Of a DNA stretch of 39,395 bases, positions 1 through 8,072 are shown one piece after another; position 1 is the first letter of the stretch; every line of letters begins with the position of its first letter. This DNA is from Chloroflexota bacterium (GTDB lineage: Bacteria; Chloroflexota; Limnocylindria; P2-11E): assembly GCA_005887995.1 (NCBI GenBank), contig VBJD01000036.1, forward strand, positions 1 through 39,395, written 5' to 3'. The position numbers and the translations under genes are program-made. The notes under the pieces were generated by a model that made no database searches, was not told where the DNA came from, and saw only the letters and a program-made list of their open reading frames with translations.

Positions 1-1191
1 GGTGCCGACGTGTCCTCGGGCGGGGGCCCGCGCCTCTCCTCGGGGATCAGCCCGCGAGATGCGGAGTCCGGCAGCCAAGGCGTCGACCGCGGGGCCCATC
101 CCCTCGTCGATACGCAGGCCCCCTTCCTCGACCTCGGCACCCGCGCCGGGCGCGCGCCTGACGGCGCGTTGCACAAGATCGGAATCGAGCTGCTCGAGGT
201 GCTGTCGTCGCCGGCGGTCGCGTCACGACGTGTGCTCTTTCGTACATACGATCAGATGGTCGGCACCGACACAGTCGTCACGCCTGGCCTTGGCGACGCA
301 GGCGTGCTCCGTATCAAAGGACGTCGCGACGGTCTGGCCGTCGCCATCGATGCTCAGCCGCGACTCGCCGCGATCGACCCGTATGTCGGAGCCGCCGCAG
401 CCGTTGCCGAGGCGACGCGCAACGTCGTCTGCATGGGAGCGACGCCGCTCGCGATCACGGACTGTCTCAATCTGGGCAACCCCGAGCGTCCGACCGGCGC
501 GTGGCAGCTCGAGCGCAGCGTCGCGGGCATCACGGCCGCGTGCGAGGCGCTCGGCGTTCCCGTCGTCTCCGGCAATGTGTCGCTGTACAACGCGACGCGG
601 GGCGTGGACATCTGGCCGACGGCGGTCATCGGCGTGGTCGGTCATCTCGACGACGTGGCGAAGCACATCCCGGTCACGAGCGGCGTGCCCGGTGACGTCG
701 TGCTCCTCGCGGGGAACGCCAGCGTCGCGATCGGAACGTCGGCCTATGGCGCGAGCATCGGCGTGCACGAGGGCCCGGTGTCGATCGACCTCGCGCTCGA
801 GGCGCGGCTCCAGCGGTTCGTGCTCGATGCGCAGGCGCGCGGATCGATCCATGCCGCGCACGACCGCGCCGAGGGCGGCCTCGCTATCGCGCTTGCGGAG
901 CTCGCGCTCCGCGACGGCATCGGCATGAAGGTGGCGCTCCCCGCGGTGCGCGGCATCGACAAGCGCGTCGCGCTCTTCGGTGAGGCGCCGTCGGGGATCG
1001 TTCTCGTCGTGGCCGCGAAGGACGCCGACGCGGTGCGCGCACTCGCGGGCGAGCGCGACGTCCCCGTCTGGACGCTCGGCACGATCGGCGGCGATCTGCT
1101 CGAGATCGCGCCCGTGCTCGGCATGCCGATCGCGTCGCTGCGCGAGGCGCACGGTCACGGGCTCGCGCGCGCGCTCGGGCGGGAGGCCTAA
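1..1191 (+). CDS. purL: Phosphoribosylformylglycinamidine synthase, C-terminal part (partial at left edge)
   Basis: FGAM synthase converts FGAR plus glutamine and ATP to FGAM, the fourth step of purine synthesis. From about base 210 the reading frame shows the second AIRS-type half of PurL. The segment YDQMVGTDTVVTPG is followed by a domain with MGATPLAITDCLNLGNPE and VPVVSGNVSLYN, and then the glycine-rich C-terminal part with HDRAEGGLAIALAE and FGEAPSGIV. The stop at 1189-1191 lies 4 bases before the purF start, so the two are an operon. The 5' end is outside the window. The first roughly 65 codons look unlike PurL core sequence; they may be a divergent linker between the two halves or hide a frame error. 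The family call is secure from the C-terminal 320 residues. Confidence 0.9.
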   Translation, partial: GADVSSGGGPRLSSGISPRDAESGSQGVDRGAHPLVDTQAPFLDLGTRAGRAPDGALHKIGIELLEVLSSPAVASRRVLFRTYDQMVGTDTVVTPGLGDAGVLRIKGRRDGLAVAIDAQPRLAAIDPYVGAAAAVAEATRNVVCMGATPLAITDCLNLGNPERPTGAWQLERSVAGITAACEALGVPVVSGNVSLYNATRGVDIWPTAVIGVVGHLDDVAKHIPVTSGVPGDVVLLAGNASVAIGTSAYGASIGVHEGPVSIDLALEARLQRFVLDAQARGSIHAAHDRAEGGLAIALAELALRDGIGMKVALPAVRGIDKRVALFGEAPSGIVLVVAAKDADAVRALAGERDVPVWTLGTIGGDLLEIAPVLGMPIASLREAHGHGLARALGREA

Positions 1192-1195
1192 GGCG

Positions 1196-2632
1196 ATGTG
1201 CGGGATCTGTGGCATCTGGAGCCCCGAGTCGCAGGCGCGGAACGATCCGGCCGAGGCCGCGCGCCTCATGTTCTTCTCGCTCTACGCGCTGCAGCACCGT
1301 GGTCAGGAATCCGCTGGCCTCGCCGCGACCGATGGCCGCGACCTGCGCGTCGTCCGCCGCATGGGTCTCGTCGGCCAGGTGTTCAGCGAGCCGGACCTCG
1401 CGGTCCTCGGCGGCCGTGCGGCGATGGGCCACACGCGCTACTCAACGACGGGGTCGTCGAAGATCCAGAACGCGCAGCCGATGGTCGTCCGCGACGAGGA
1501 GCTCGGCGAGCTCGCGATCGCCCACAACGGCAACTGCATCAACGCGCGCGAGGTGCGCGACGAGCTCGCCGCGCGCGGCGCGTCGTTCGTCACCTCGTCG
1601 GACACCGAGGTCGTCGCGCAGGCGATCGCGCATGCGCCCGGCGACAGCTGGGATGCGCGCATCGTGCAGGCGCTGCCGAGATTGCAGGGCGCGTGGTCGC
1701 TCGTGCTGCTCACGCCGACTGCGCTGTACGCGATACGTGACCCGCTCGGCGTTCGTCCGCTGTGCCTCGGCCGCAAGGGGAATTCATGGCTCGTCGCGAG
1801 CGAGACCTGCGCGCTCGACACGATCGGCGCGGAGTTCATCCGCGAGGTCGCGCCGGGCGAAGTGCTGCGCGTCGACGACCGTGGCCCCGTGCCGATCGCC
1901 GATCTCTCATCGCGCACCCGTCGCGGCCTCTGCATCTTCGAGCACGTATACCTCGCGTCGGCATCGAGCCGGCTCGGCGGCGTGTCGGTGTACGCGACGC
2001 GTGAGCGGATGGGCGAGATCCTCGCTGACGAGCATCCCGCGAACGCCGACGCCGTGATCCCGGTTCCCGACAGCGCGATCCCCGCGGCGGTGGGATACGC
2101 GCGGCGCACCGGCATCCCGTTCCACGAGGGCCTCATCAAGAACCGCTACATCGGGCGCACGTTCATCCAGCCGTCCGACGAGCTGCGGCGGCACAACGTC
2201 GCGCTCAAGTACAACGCGCTCGGCGATGTGCTCGAGGGCAAGCGCGTGGTGGTCGTCGACGACTCGATCGTGCGCGGCAACACGAGCGGCCCGATCGTCG
2301 AGCTACTCCGCCGCCACGGCGCGCGCGAGGTGCACATGCGCATCTGCTCGCCACCGCTGCGCCACGCGTGCTACTTCGGCGTCGACATGGCGCGGCGCAG
2401 CGAGCTGGTCGCGTCGCGCCTGGGAATCGAGGAGATCCGCCAGCACATCGGCGCGGACTCGCTCGGTTACCTCTCGGTGGAGGGCATGGTCCGCGCGACC
2501 GGCGGCACCGCTGACGAGTACTGCGCGGCGTGCTTCACCGGCGATTACCTGGTGCCGGTGCAGCTGGAGCTCGACAAGTCCTCGCTCGAGACGCCGGTGC
2601 GCGCTCGCGTGCCGATCGCGGAGCCGCGATGA
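1196..2632 (+). CDS. purF: Amidophosphoribosyltransferase (glutamine PRPP amidotransferase), [4Fe-4S]-type
   Basis: PurF catalyses the committed step of purine synthesis, PRPP plus glutamine to phosphoribosylamine. The chosen ATG gives MCGICGIW, so Cys2 becomes the N-terminal nucleophile of the Ntn glutaminase domain (about residues 2-240) after Met removal. The phosphoribosyltransferase domain follows, with the PRPP loop VVVVDDSIVRGNTS starting at residue 351. Four cysteines match the iron-sulphur ligands of Bacillus-type PurF: C246 in GLCIFEH, C392 in HACYFGVD, and C443/C446 in YCAACF. The 478-residue length is normal. Unlike Bacillus PurF there is no propeptide before Cys2, and no in-frame start lies between the purL stop and this ATG. 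It sits 4 bases after purL and 25 bases before purM. Confidence 0.96.
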   Translation: MCGICGIWSPESQARNDPAEAARLMFFSLYALQHRGQESAGLAATDGRDLRVVRRMGLVGQVFSEPDLAVLGGRAAMGHTRYSTTGSSKIQNAQPMVVRDEELGELAIAHNGNCINAREVRDELAARGASFVTSSDTEVVAQAIAHAPGDSWDARIVQALPRLQGAWSLVLLTPTALYAIRDPLGVRPLCLGRKGNSWLVASETCALDTIGAEFIREVAPGEVLRVDDRGPVPIADLSSRTRRGLCIFEHVYLASASSRLGGVSVYATRERMGEILADEHPANADAVIPVPDSAIPAAVGYARRTGIPFHEGLIKNRYIGRTFIQPSDELRRHNVALKYNALGDVLEGKRVVVVDDSIVRGNTSGPIVELLRRHGAREVHMRICSPPLRHACYFGVDMARRSELVASRLGIEEIRQHIGADSLGYLSVEGMVRATGGTADEYCAACFTGDYLVPVQLELDKSSLETPVRARVPIAEPR

Positions 2633-2657
2633 GAACGCGAGCGACGAGCGCGAAGAA

Positions 2658-3701
2658 ATGACCGGACTGACGTACCGCGCGGTCGGTGTTGATCCGACAC
2701 GCGCAGGCGACGCGCTCGCGCAGGTCCGCGAGCGGATCGCGAGGACGAAGCGCCCCGAGGTGATCGGCGACATCGGCGCGTTCGGCGGGCTGTTCGCGTC
2801 GCCGGGCTCGGACATGGTGCTCGTGGCGACGACCGACGGCGTCGGGACAAAGCTCGACCTCGCGCGACTCTTCGACCGCCACGAGGTCGTCGGCACCGAC
2901 CTCGTTCACCACTGCGTGAACGACGCGATGGCGATGGGCGCCGAGCCGCTCTTCTTCCTCGACTACTTTTCGGCATCGCGCATCGATCGCGACATCTTCA
3001 CGCGCGTCGTCGGCGCGATGGCCGACGCGTGCGCGACGCACGGCTGCGCGCTGCTCGGTGGCGAGACCGCGGAGATGCCCGGAACGTATGGCGTCGGTGC
3101 ATACGACCTCGCGGGTTTCCTCGTCGGTGCGGTGCGACGCGACGCGATCCTCGATCCGCGGAACGCCGAGGTCGGCGACGTGTGCATCGGCCTCCCGTCA
3201 AGCGGTCTGCACACGAACGGCTACGCGCTCGCGCGCGCGATCGTCGCGCGCGCGGCAGCGGCGCAGGGGAAGGACATGCTCGCCCTGCTTCGCGCTCGTC
3301 GAGCGGATCTCGACGGCGACTCTCTCGGCGAGGCGCTGCTGCGGACGCACACCAGCTATCTCGCGCAGTTCCGCGCGATGCGCGCGGCCGCGCGCATCCG
3401 CTCGATCGCGCACATCACCGGTGGCGGCTGGGAGGGCAATCTGCCACGCGCGCTACCCGATGGGATGGGCGCGGTCATCGATCGCAGTGCCTGGACGGTC
3501 GCGCCGCTCTTCCGCGTGCTGGCTGAGCTCGGACGTGTGGAAGAGCAGGAGCAGTGGGACACGTGGAACATGGGCATTGGGCTCGTGACGGTCGTCGCGG
3601 CGGAGGACGCCGACGCCGCGGTGCGCACCGTGCCCGACGCGCGCGTCATCGGCCACATCGAGCGCGCGCGCGACGGCGAGCGGCGGATCCGTTTCGCATG
3701 A
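2658..3701 (+). CDS. purM: Phosphoribosylformylglycinamidine cyclo-ligase (AIR synthetase)
   Basis: PurM closes the imidazole ring, FGAM plus ATP to AIR. The 347-residue product has the family signatures in order: the ATP-binding GVGTKLDLARLF segment, VGTDLVHHCVNDAMAMGAEP, GGETAEMPGTYG, and a C-terminal domain with ITGGGWEGNLPRALP. The ATG at 2658 gives MTGLTYRAVGVD, the usual PurM N-terminus; the long open stretch upstream in this frame overlaps purF and is spurious. A weak purine-rich tract precedes the start. Its TGA overlaps the purN ATG as ATGA, so translation of the two is probably coupled. This is a typical single-domain enzyme, not a fusion. Confidence 0.96.
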   Translation: MTGLTYRAVGVDPTRAGDALAQVRERIARTKRPEVIGDIGAFGGLFASPGSDMVLVATTDGVGTKLDLARLFDRHEVVGTDLVHHCVNDAMAMGAEPLFFLDYFSASRIDRDIFTRVVGAMADACATHGCALLGGETAEMPGTYGVGAYDLAGFLVGAVRRDAILDPRNAEVGDVCIGLPSSGLHTNGYALARAIVARAAAAQGKDMLALLRARRADLDGDSLGEALLRTHTSYLAQFRAMRAAARIRSIAHITGGGWEGNLPRALPDGMGAVIDRSAWTVAPLFRVLAELGRVEEQEQWDTWNMGIGLVTVVAAEDADAAVRTVPDARVIGHIERARDGERRIRFA

Positions 3702-4300
3702 CCTACCCGATCGCGGTCCTCGTGTCCGGCCGCGGCACGAACCTGCAGGCCATCCTCGACGCGTGCGCTTCGGGTGCGATCGATGCGAGCGTCGTGTTCG
3801 TCGCGTCGAACCGCGCCGGCGTGCCCGCGCTCGTGCGCGCGGACCGTGCGGGCGTCCCCCATGGCGCGTTCACCACCGACGAGTACAAGACGCGCGCGGC
3901 CACGCACGGCGCGATGGCCGACGCGCTCGTTGCGGCGGGCGCACGGCTCGTCGTGTGCGCGGGTTTCGACCACATCCTTGCGCCGGTGTTCTTCGTGAAG
4001 CTCGCCGGCGTGCCGGTGATCAACATCCATCCTGCGCTCCTGCCGTTCTTCGGCGGCAAGGGCATGCACGGCGACAAGGTTCACGCCGCGGTGCTCGCCG
4101 CGAAGGCGAAGGAGTCCGGCGTCACGGTGCACCGCGTGCATCCCGACACCGTCGACCTCGGCGAGGTCGTCGTGCAGCGCCGCGTGCCGGTGAACGAGGG
4201 CGACGACGTCGCGACGCTCTCCGCGCGCGTGCTGGCAGTGGAACACGAGGCGATCGTCGAGGCGGTGCGACGCTGCATCGCGAAAGAGGCCGTCAGCTAG
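3698..4300 (+). CDS. purN: Phosphoribosylglycinamide formyltransferase (folate-dependent)
   Basis: PurN transfers a formyl group from 10-formyltetrahydrofolate to GAR. The 200-residue product starts MTYPIAVLVSGRGTNLQAI, the phosphate-binding loop of GART enzymes. The catalytic Asn/His pair is in VINIHPALLPFF, and the catalytic Asp is in the VDLGEVVVQRRVPV stretch, where many homologues have DTGPII. The start overlaps the purM stop by four bases (ATGA). It is the last gene of the purL-purF-purM-purN run, because the next interval carries its own promoter-like signals. purD and purH are not in the window. Confidence 0.95.
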   Translation: MTYPIAVLVSGRGTNLQAILDACASGAIDASVVFVASNRAGVPALVRADRAGVPHGAFTTDEYKTRAATHGAMADALVAAGARLVVCAGFDHILAPVFFVKLAGVPVINIHPALLPFFGGKGMHGDKVHAAVLAAKAKESGVTVHRVHPDTVDLGEVVVQRRVPVNEGDDVATLSARVLAVEHEAIVEAVRRCIAKEAVS

Positions 4301-4310
4301 TCGAGCGCTG

Positions 4311-4348
4311 TGGTACAAACCGGACGTTTGTACCATTTATGGTATAGT
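4311..4348 (+). promoter_or_regulatory. Candidate operator (two overlapping inverted repeats) and extended -10 promoter for the Fic gene
   Basis: A perfect 10-base inverted repeat, TGGTACAAAC then CGGAC then GTTTGTACCA, spans 4311-4335. A second perfect repeat, TACCAT-TT-ATGGTA, spans 4331-4344 and shares the middle arm. Together they give three TGGTA half-sites. The last overlaps an extended -10 element, TGG followed by TATAGT at 4343-4348, and the larger repeat covers the -35 region. A repressor bound here would block RNA polymerase. The tract is AT-rich against its surroundings, has no trailing T-run, and so does not look like a terminator. Which protein binds is unknown; the C-terminal domain of the downstream Fic protein is one candidate. 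Confidence 0.6.
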
Positions 4349-4376
4349 CGCGACGATTCTCCCACGACGAGGGAAC

Positions 4377-5456
4377 GTGAAGTACAGCTTGAAGAGGCGC
4401 GCGCTGCAGGACGGCATCGATCAGCTGGAGCAACGGCGCCAGATCTTCCAGAACCTGCCGCTCGATCCGCAGCACGCGGAGTGGTTCCGGCATCGCGCCT
4501 GGGTTCGAACGATCCACGGAACAACGCGGATCGAAGGGAACAGCTTGAACGCGCTCGAGGTCGAGGACGTTCTCACGGGTGCCGGATCGGCGTTCACGCG
4601 AAAAGACGCGCTCGAGGTGCTGGCGACGCGGGAGGCGCTCGGCTTCGTCGACGAGATCGCACCAAAGCGCAACGTGGCGATCGATGAGCGGCTCATCAGG
4701 CACGTGCATGCTCTCGTCCTTGATGACATCGATCCGTTGCTCACGCCGGGTGCCTATCGACGGGGCCCGAATGCGGTGGGCGACGCCCAAGGGAACGTCA
4801 TCTTCCGCACGCCATCGTCAGGCGATGTTCCTCCGCTGATGCGAGAGTTCGGGTCATGGCTTCGGCGCGGCCACGACAAACAGCCGGCCCCCGTCGCCGC
4901 GGCTCTCGCGCACCTCGAGCTCGTAGCGATCCACCCGTTCTATGACGGCAATGGGCGTACGGCGCGTGCTCTTGCGCGTCTGCTCCTGCTCCGTGGTGGG
5001 TACGCGTTCGACGGCCTCGTGTCGCTCGATGCGTACCTCGACAACGATCGGCGCGCGTACTTCGACGCGATCCGAGATTCCGCTGGGATCGAGTACCGGC
5101 CGCCGTACGACGCGACGGCTTTCGTCGAGTACTTCGTCCGATCGATCGTCGGCGCGGCTGACTTTGTCCTCTCTCGCGTAAAGGGATTGACGTTGGTCCT
5201 CGCCGCGCTGCGCCGCGATGTGATCGCAGGCCGATTGCCCGCGCGCGTCCAGGACGGCTTGGTGTACGCGTGGGTGAATGGCTCCCTGCGCCCGGCAGAC
5301 TACGTGCGCATCACGTCTCGTACGAAGCAGAGCGCGTCCCGCGACCTTGCCGCGGCCGTCGGCGCGGGCTACCTCGTCGCGACAGGCTCGACGAAGAGCC
5401 GACGGTACCGACTCGGCCCACGGCTCGCCGAGATCGGTCCTGTCCCCATCGCCTGA
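4377..5456 (+). CDS. Fic/DOC family protein with C-terminal winged-helix-like region
   Basis: Fic enzymes usually transfer AMP from ATP to a hydroxyl group on a target protein. The active-site motif HPFYDGNGRTAR begins at His186 and is complete. An inhibitory-helix motif of the [S/T]xxxE[G/N] type, TTRIEGN, is at residues 49-55, so this looks like an N-terminally autoinhibited (class II) Fic protein. Residues after about 270 (TSRTKQSASRDLAAAVGAGY) resemble a winged-helix DNA-binding segment, as in the family with N-terminal Fic_N and a C-terminal helix-turn-helix. The GTG start is 28 bases after a strong extended -10 element, with GAGGGA close upstream. It is monocistronic. The target is unknown. 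No antitoxin gene is adjacent, so I do not call it a toxin-antitoxin system. Confidence 0.88.
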   Translation: MKYSLKRRALQDGIDQLEQRRQIFQNLPLDPQHAEWFRHRAWVRTIHGTTRIEGNSLNALEVEDVLTGAGSAFTRKDALEVLATREALGFVDEIAPKRNVAIDERLIRHVHALVLDDIDPLLTPGAYRRGPNAVGDAQGNVIFRTPSSGDVPPLMREFGSWLRRGHDKQPAPVAAALAHLELVAIHPFYDGNGRTARALARLLLLRGGYAFDGLVSLDAYLDNDRRAYFDAIRDSAGIEYRPPYDATAFVEYFVRSIVGAADFVLSRVKGLTLVLAALRRDVIAGRLPARVQDGLVYAWVNGSLRPADYVRITSRTKQSASRDLAAAVGAGYLVATGSTKSRRYRLGPRLAEIGPVPIA

Positions 5457-5473
5457 CCGTGACGTCCCTGCCT

Positions 5474-5479
5474 TAGTCT
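5474..5479 (+). promoter_or_regulatory. Possible -10 element (TAGTCT) for the EamA gene
   Basis: A TANNNT hexamer ends 12 bases before the ATG of the permease, and there is no Shine-Dalgarno sequence in between. This is compatible with a very short or absent leader. No clear -35 is visible, so the call is weak. Confidence 0.25.
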
Positions 5480-5491
5480 GCCGACGGCCGG

Positions 5492-6403
5492 ATGACCGTC
5501 GCCCTTATCTACATCGTCCTTTCGCTCGCGCTGAGCGGGCAGTGGATCGCCGCGAAGCTCGGCGTGACCGCCGTGCCCGCGCTCGAGCTGTCGACGATGC
5601 GCTACGCCATCGCGAGCGTCGTCCTTCTTGCCGCGTGCGCGGTGACCCGGACGCCACTCCCGATACGACGTTGGCCGATCGTCGCTCTCGGCGCAGCGTG
5701 CGGCGTTCTCGGCTTCAACACGCTCGCGTTTCTCGGGCTCACGATGACGCCCGCGTCCGACGTCGCGCTGATCATCCCGACCACCATCCCGGCTGCGGCG
5801 GCTCTGTTCGCCAGCGCCATCGGCGACAAGCTCACCTCGCGAAGGCTCGTGGGCCTCGGCGTCGCGACGCTCGGCACGGTCGTAGTGATCGCCGGTGGCC
5901 AACAGTCGGACGTGGGACCGTCCGGGTCGCGCATCGTCGGCGATGTCCTCGAGCTTCTTGCGGCGGCGGCGTGGGCCGCCGGGCTCACCGTCGGCGCTGT
6001 CGCCTTCCGCCGAGGTGCGGGCGTCTTCGGCTACGTGACGTTGATGGTGACGATCGGGGCGGTGCTCATCGCGCCACTAGGATTTCTGCAAGAGGGATAT
6101 CGCGATCTGCCACGCTGGAACGCGCAGACCTGGCTCGCGGCGGCGTTCCTCGGTGTCATCTCGACCGCACTCGCATTCGTGCTTTTCTTCTGGGCCGTTC
6201 GCCGGTTCGGCGCGAGCCTTGCCGCGATGGTGAGCTACCTCACGCCGGTCACGACGCTCGGGCTCGCGTTCGCGATCCTGAATGAGCGACCGCTCCCGCT
6301 CCAGCTCGCCGGGGGCGCGGTCATCGTCGTCGGCGTGCGTATCGCCGCGCGGCGGCGGTCCGCCGCGGTCGCCCCGCCCGTTGCGACGACGCAACGCACC
6401 TGA
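5492..6403 (+). CDS. EamA/DMT-superfamily membrane transporter
   Basis: The 303-residue hydrophobic protein has about ten membrane segments arranged as two EamA halves, the usual size and layout of drug/metabolite transporters. Hallmarks are the N-terminal LSGQWIAAKLGV helix with ALELSTMRYAIASVVLL, and the second half with STALAFVLFFWAVRRFGAS, MVSYLTPVTTLGLAFAILNE and LQLAGGAVIVVGV. The substrate cannot be read from sequence; family members export amino acids, nucleosides or other small metabolites. The start is the first ATG after the fic stop and has no Shine-Dalgarno sequence. It ends 15 bases from the convergent acyltransferase, with no visible terminator hairpin between them. Confidence 0.88.
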   Translation: MTVALIYIVLSLALSGQWIAAKLGVTAVPALELSTMRYAIASVVLLAACAVTRTPLPIRRWPIVALGAACGVLGFNTLAFLGLTMTPASDVALIIPTTIPAAAALFASAIGDKLTSRRLVGLGVATLGTVVVIAGGQQSDVGPSGSRIVGDVLELLAAAAWAAGLTVGAVAFRRGAGVFGYVTLMVTIGAVLIAPLGFLQEGYRDLPRWNAQTWLAAAFLGVISTALAFVLFFWAVRRFGASLAAMVSYLTPVTTLGLAFAILNERPLPLQLAGGAVIVVGVRIAARRRSAAVAPPVATTQRT

Positions 6404-6418
6404 CGCCGCACTTCACGG

Positions 6419-7507
6419 TCATCTTGCGATGCTCTCGCGAAGTCGCAGGATCGGCGTCTCGAGATAACGCCACGATAGAAAGGCGATCACGTACGTCACC
6501 ACGGCGCCGACGGCGGTCTGCGTCACGTCGCCCTCGACGTAACCGCTATCTGACAGAGCCAGCAGCAGCGAGGCCACGAACAATGCAAGCGGGTTGTAGA
6601 TGTAGATCCCGTAGCTGATGCGCCCAACATGCGCGAGCGGGCGCCACTCGAGCGCGCGGATGACACGGCCGCGCCCCGATGCCGCAAGCGCGACGACGCC
6701 GACGAACAGCGTGGCGAAAGCGGACAGCAGCAGCACATTGAGTGGTCGACGCGCCCACTCCTCGGTGTGTGCGAACATCGAGAGGCCTCCGCTCAATACG
6801 AGGACGACAATGATGATCGCGCCGGCGATGGCCGCTAGCGCACCCCAGCGCCGGAATATCGTGGCGGGGGTGCCCGCCCGCTCCGCGACGGCGAGGATCG
6901 CGCCGGCCGCGAGCGCGTCGACCTGGGCCGGGAGTGACGCGACGGTCGCGAAGGGATTGCCCGTCCACAACAAAAGCGCAAGACGCGCGAGGGGCGCGGC
7001 GATCATGCAGCCCACCAGCACGTACCGTAGCGATGCGCCGCGCACGACGAGGATCACGAGCGGCCACAGCCAGTAGAACTGCTCCTCGACCGCGAGCGTC
7101 CAGGTGTGCGACGTGAGAGGAATGCCCTGACTCATCGAGGATGAGATCTGCGGGACGTAGTTCTGGACATAGATCAGATAGAACGGCACCTGCAACGAGC
7201 CGATCGATCGCCCAAGCGAGAGTGCCATCGCCACGCTGATGATCAGCACGAAGTAGTACAGGGGCAGAATCCGTAGCGCGCGGCGCGCGTAGAAGATCTG
7301 TAGGTAGCGCGCGTGCTCGCGCAGATCGAGCAGGATGCGCGTGATCAGAAATCCTGAGATGACGAAGAACAACTCCACGCCGGCCCAGCCGAGCTCTGTT
7401 CCCGGCAGGTGCGAGTGAAAGAGGATCACGGCGATCACGGCGATCGCTCGAAGACCGTCCAAACCCGCGATGCGCGAGAGCGACCGGCTCGGCGTCACGC
7501 CGGTCAT
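6419..7507 (-). CDS. Membrane acyltransferase, acyltransferase-3 family (OafA/YrhL-like)
   Basis: These integral membrane enzymes O-acylate cell-surface sugars, peptidoglycan or small molecules. The 362-residue product starts MTGVTPSRSLSRIAGLDGLR and then has IAVILFHSHLPG, with the probable catalytic His, and WAGVELFFVISGFLITRIL, the family signature. About ten hydrophobic segments follow, including WTLAVEEQFYWLWPLVIL. The same frame stays open upstream over the phosphatase gene, but the ATG at 7507 is preferred: it overlaps the phosphatase TGA as ATGA and places the family motif at the usual distance from the N-terminus. Co-transcription with the phosphatase is likely. The acceptor is unknown. 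The start-codon choice is inference; the family is clear. Confidence 0.92.
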   Translation of the reverse strand: MTGVTPSRSLSRIAGLDGLRAIAVIAVILFHSHLPGTELGWAGVELFFVISGFLITRILLDLREHARYLQIFYARRALRILPLYYFVLIISVAMALSLGRSIGSLQVPFYLIYVQNYVPQISSSMSQGIPLTSHTWTLAVEEQFYWLWPLVILVVRGASLRYVLVGCMIAAPLARLALLLWTGNPFATVASLPAQVDALAAGAILAVAERAGTPATIFRRWGALAAIAGAIIIVVLVLSGGLSMFAHTEEWARRPLNVLLLSAFATLFVGVVALAASGRGRVIRALEWRPLAHVGRISYGIYIYNPLALFVASLLLALSDSGYVEGDVTQTAVGAVVTYVIAFLSWRYLETPILRLRESIAR

Positions 7508-8034
7508 GCGCGCAGGATCGTGAGCGCTTTCGGCGCGGCTTTCGCGTAGCTGACGCTGATCCCGTCTCCGTAGCTCAGTGACGGACCGTCGACAGGCATT
7601 CGCAGCAGCTGCATGAGTAGCACCGCAGGCAGGTCGATGATGCCGCCATGCGACACCGCCAGTACGCGATCCTTCTCGCCCGCGCGCGCGACGATGCGTG
7701 CCCATACAGGCAGCTGCTCGTCGGCGAACGTTCGTGCGGTCGCGTCGCGCACGATGAGTCGCTCCCAGTCCGCGAGCGTGCGCATTTCGCCGAACAGCTG
7801 CGCGGCCTCGCCGCCGAGATCGGGCAGCAATCCGGGCTCGACGGCGTCGAGCCGCCCGGCGATGCGCTGCGCGGTCTCCTTCGCGCGCGGCAGCGGGCTG
7901 GAGACCACGAGGGCGTACTTCGGCGCGGACTTCGCGAGCTTTTCGCACATCGCGATGCCGGCTGTCGAAAGTGCGGAGCGCTGATCGTCGATGTTCTGAC
8001 GCTGCGCGTGACGGCGGATATCGAGGACCGGCAC
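7504..8034 (-). CDS. Histidine phosphatase family protein (phosphoglycerate mutase-like)
   Basis: The 176-residue protein has the branch-1 or SixA-like layout: an N-terminal IRRHAQRQN with the phospho-acceptor His9, SSPLPRAKETA carrying a phosphate-binding Arg, and LAVSHGGII with the second catalytic His. The usual RHG triad is RHA here, which is seen in some members. The GTG start at 8034 gives VPVLDIRRHA directly, which fits the family. Its TGA overlaps the acyltransferase ATG, forming a two-gene minus-strand operon. It is divergent from the SRPBCC gene across 38 bases, so the two promoters must overlap or lie inside the coding ends. The substrate is unknown. Confidence 0.88.
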   Translation of the reverse strand: MPVLDIRRHAQRQNIDDQRSALSTAGIAMCEKLAKSAPKYALVVSSPLPRAKETAQRIAGRLDAVEPGLLPDLGGEAAQLFGEMRTLADWERLIVRDATARTFADEQLPVWARIVARAGEKDRVLAVSHGGIIDLPAVLLMQLLRMPVDGPSLSYGDGISVSYAKAAPKALTILRA

Positions 8035-8058
8035 TTCGCTAGTCTCGCAGCGACACGC

Positions 8059-8066
8059 GAGGAGGG
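8059..8066 (+). promoter_or_regulatory. Strong Shine-Dalgarno for the SRPBCC gene
   Basis: The tract GAGGAGGG ends six bases before the ATG at 8073. It fixes the start and shows that this genome uses canonical ribosome binding sites on at least some genes. Confidence 0.7.
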
Positions 8067-8072
8067 GACCAC

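Noticed and set aside
2-928. 308-codon open frame overlapping purL
   Set aside because: Arg/Ser-rich frame-shadow of purL; the purL frame has clear family motifs over the same DNA.
223-1269. 348-codon minus-strand frame over purL/purF
   Set aside because: Arg/Asp/His-rich mirror frame with no family similarity.
4311-4335. Inverted repeat as purN terminator
   Set aside because: The stem is AT-rich, lacks a T-run and overlaps the -35 region of the next gene; an operator fits better.
4377-5456. Fic protein as half of a toxin-antitoxin pair
   Set aside because: The inhibitory motif is within the same protein and no small antitoxin gene is adjacent.
6419-7948. Longer 509-codon version of the acyltransferase
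   Set aside because: The extra 147 residues overlap the phosphatase in antisense-like Arg-rich sequence. The ATGA overlap at 7504-7507 gives a normal start.
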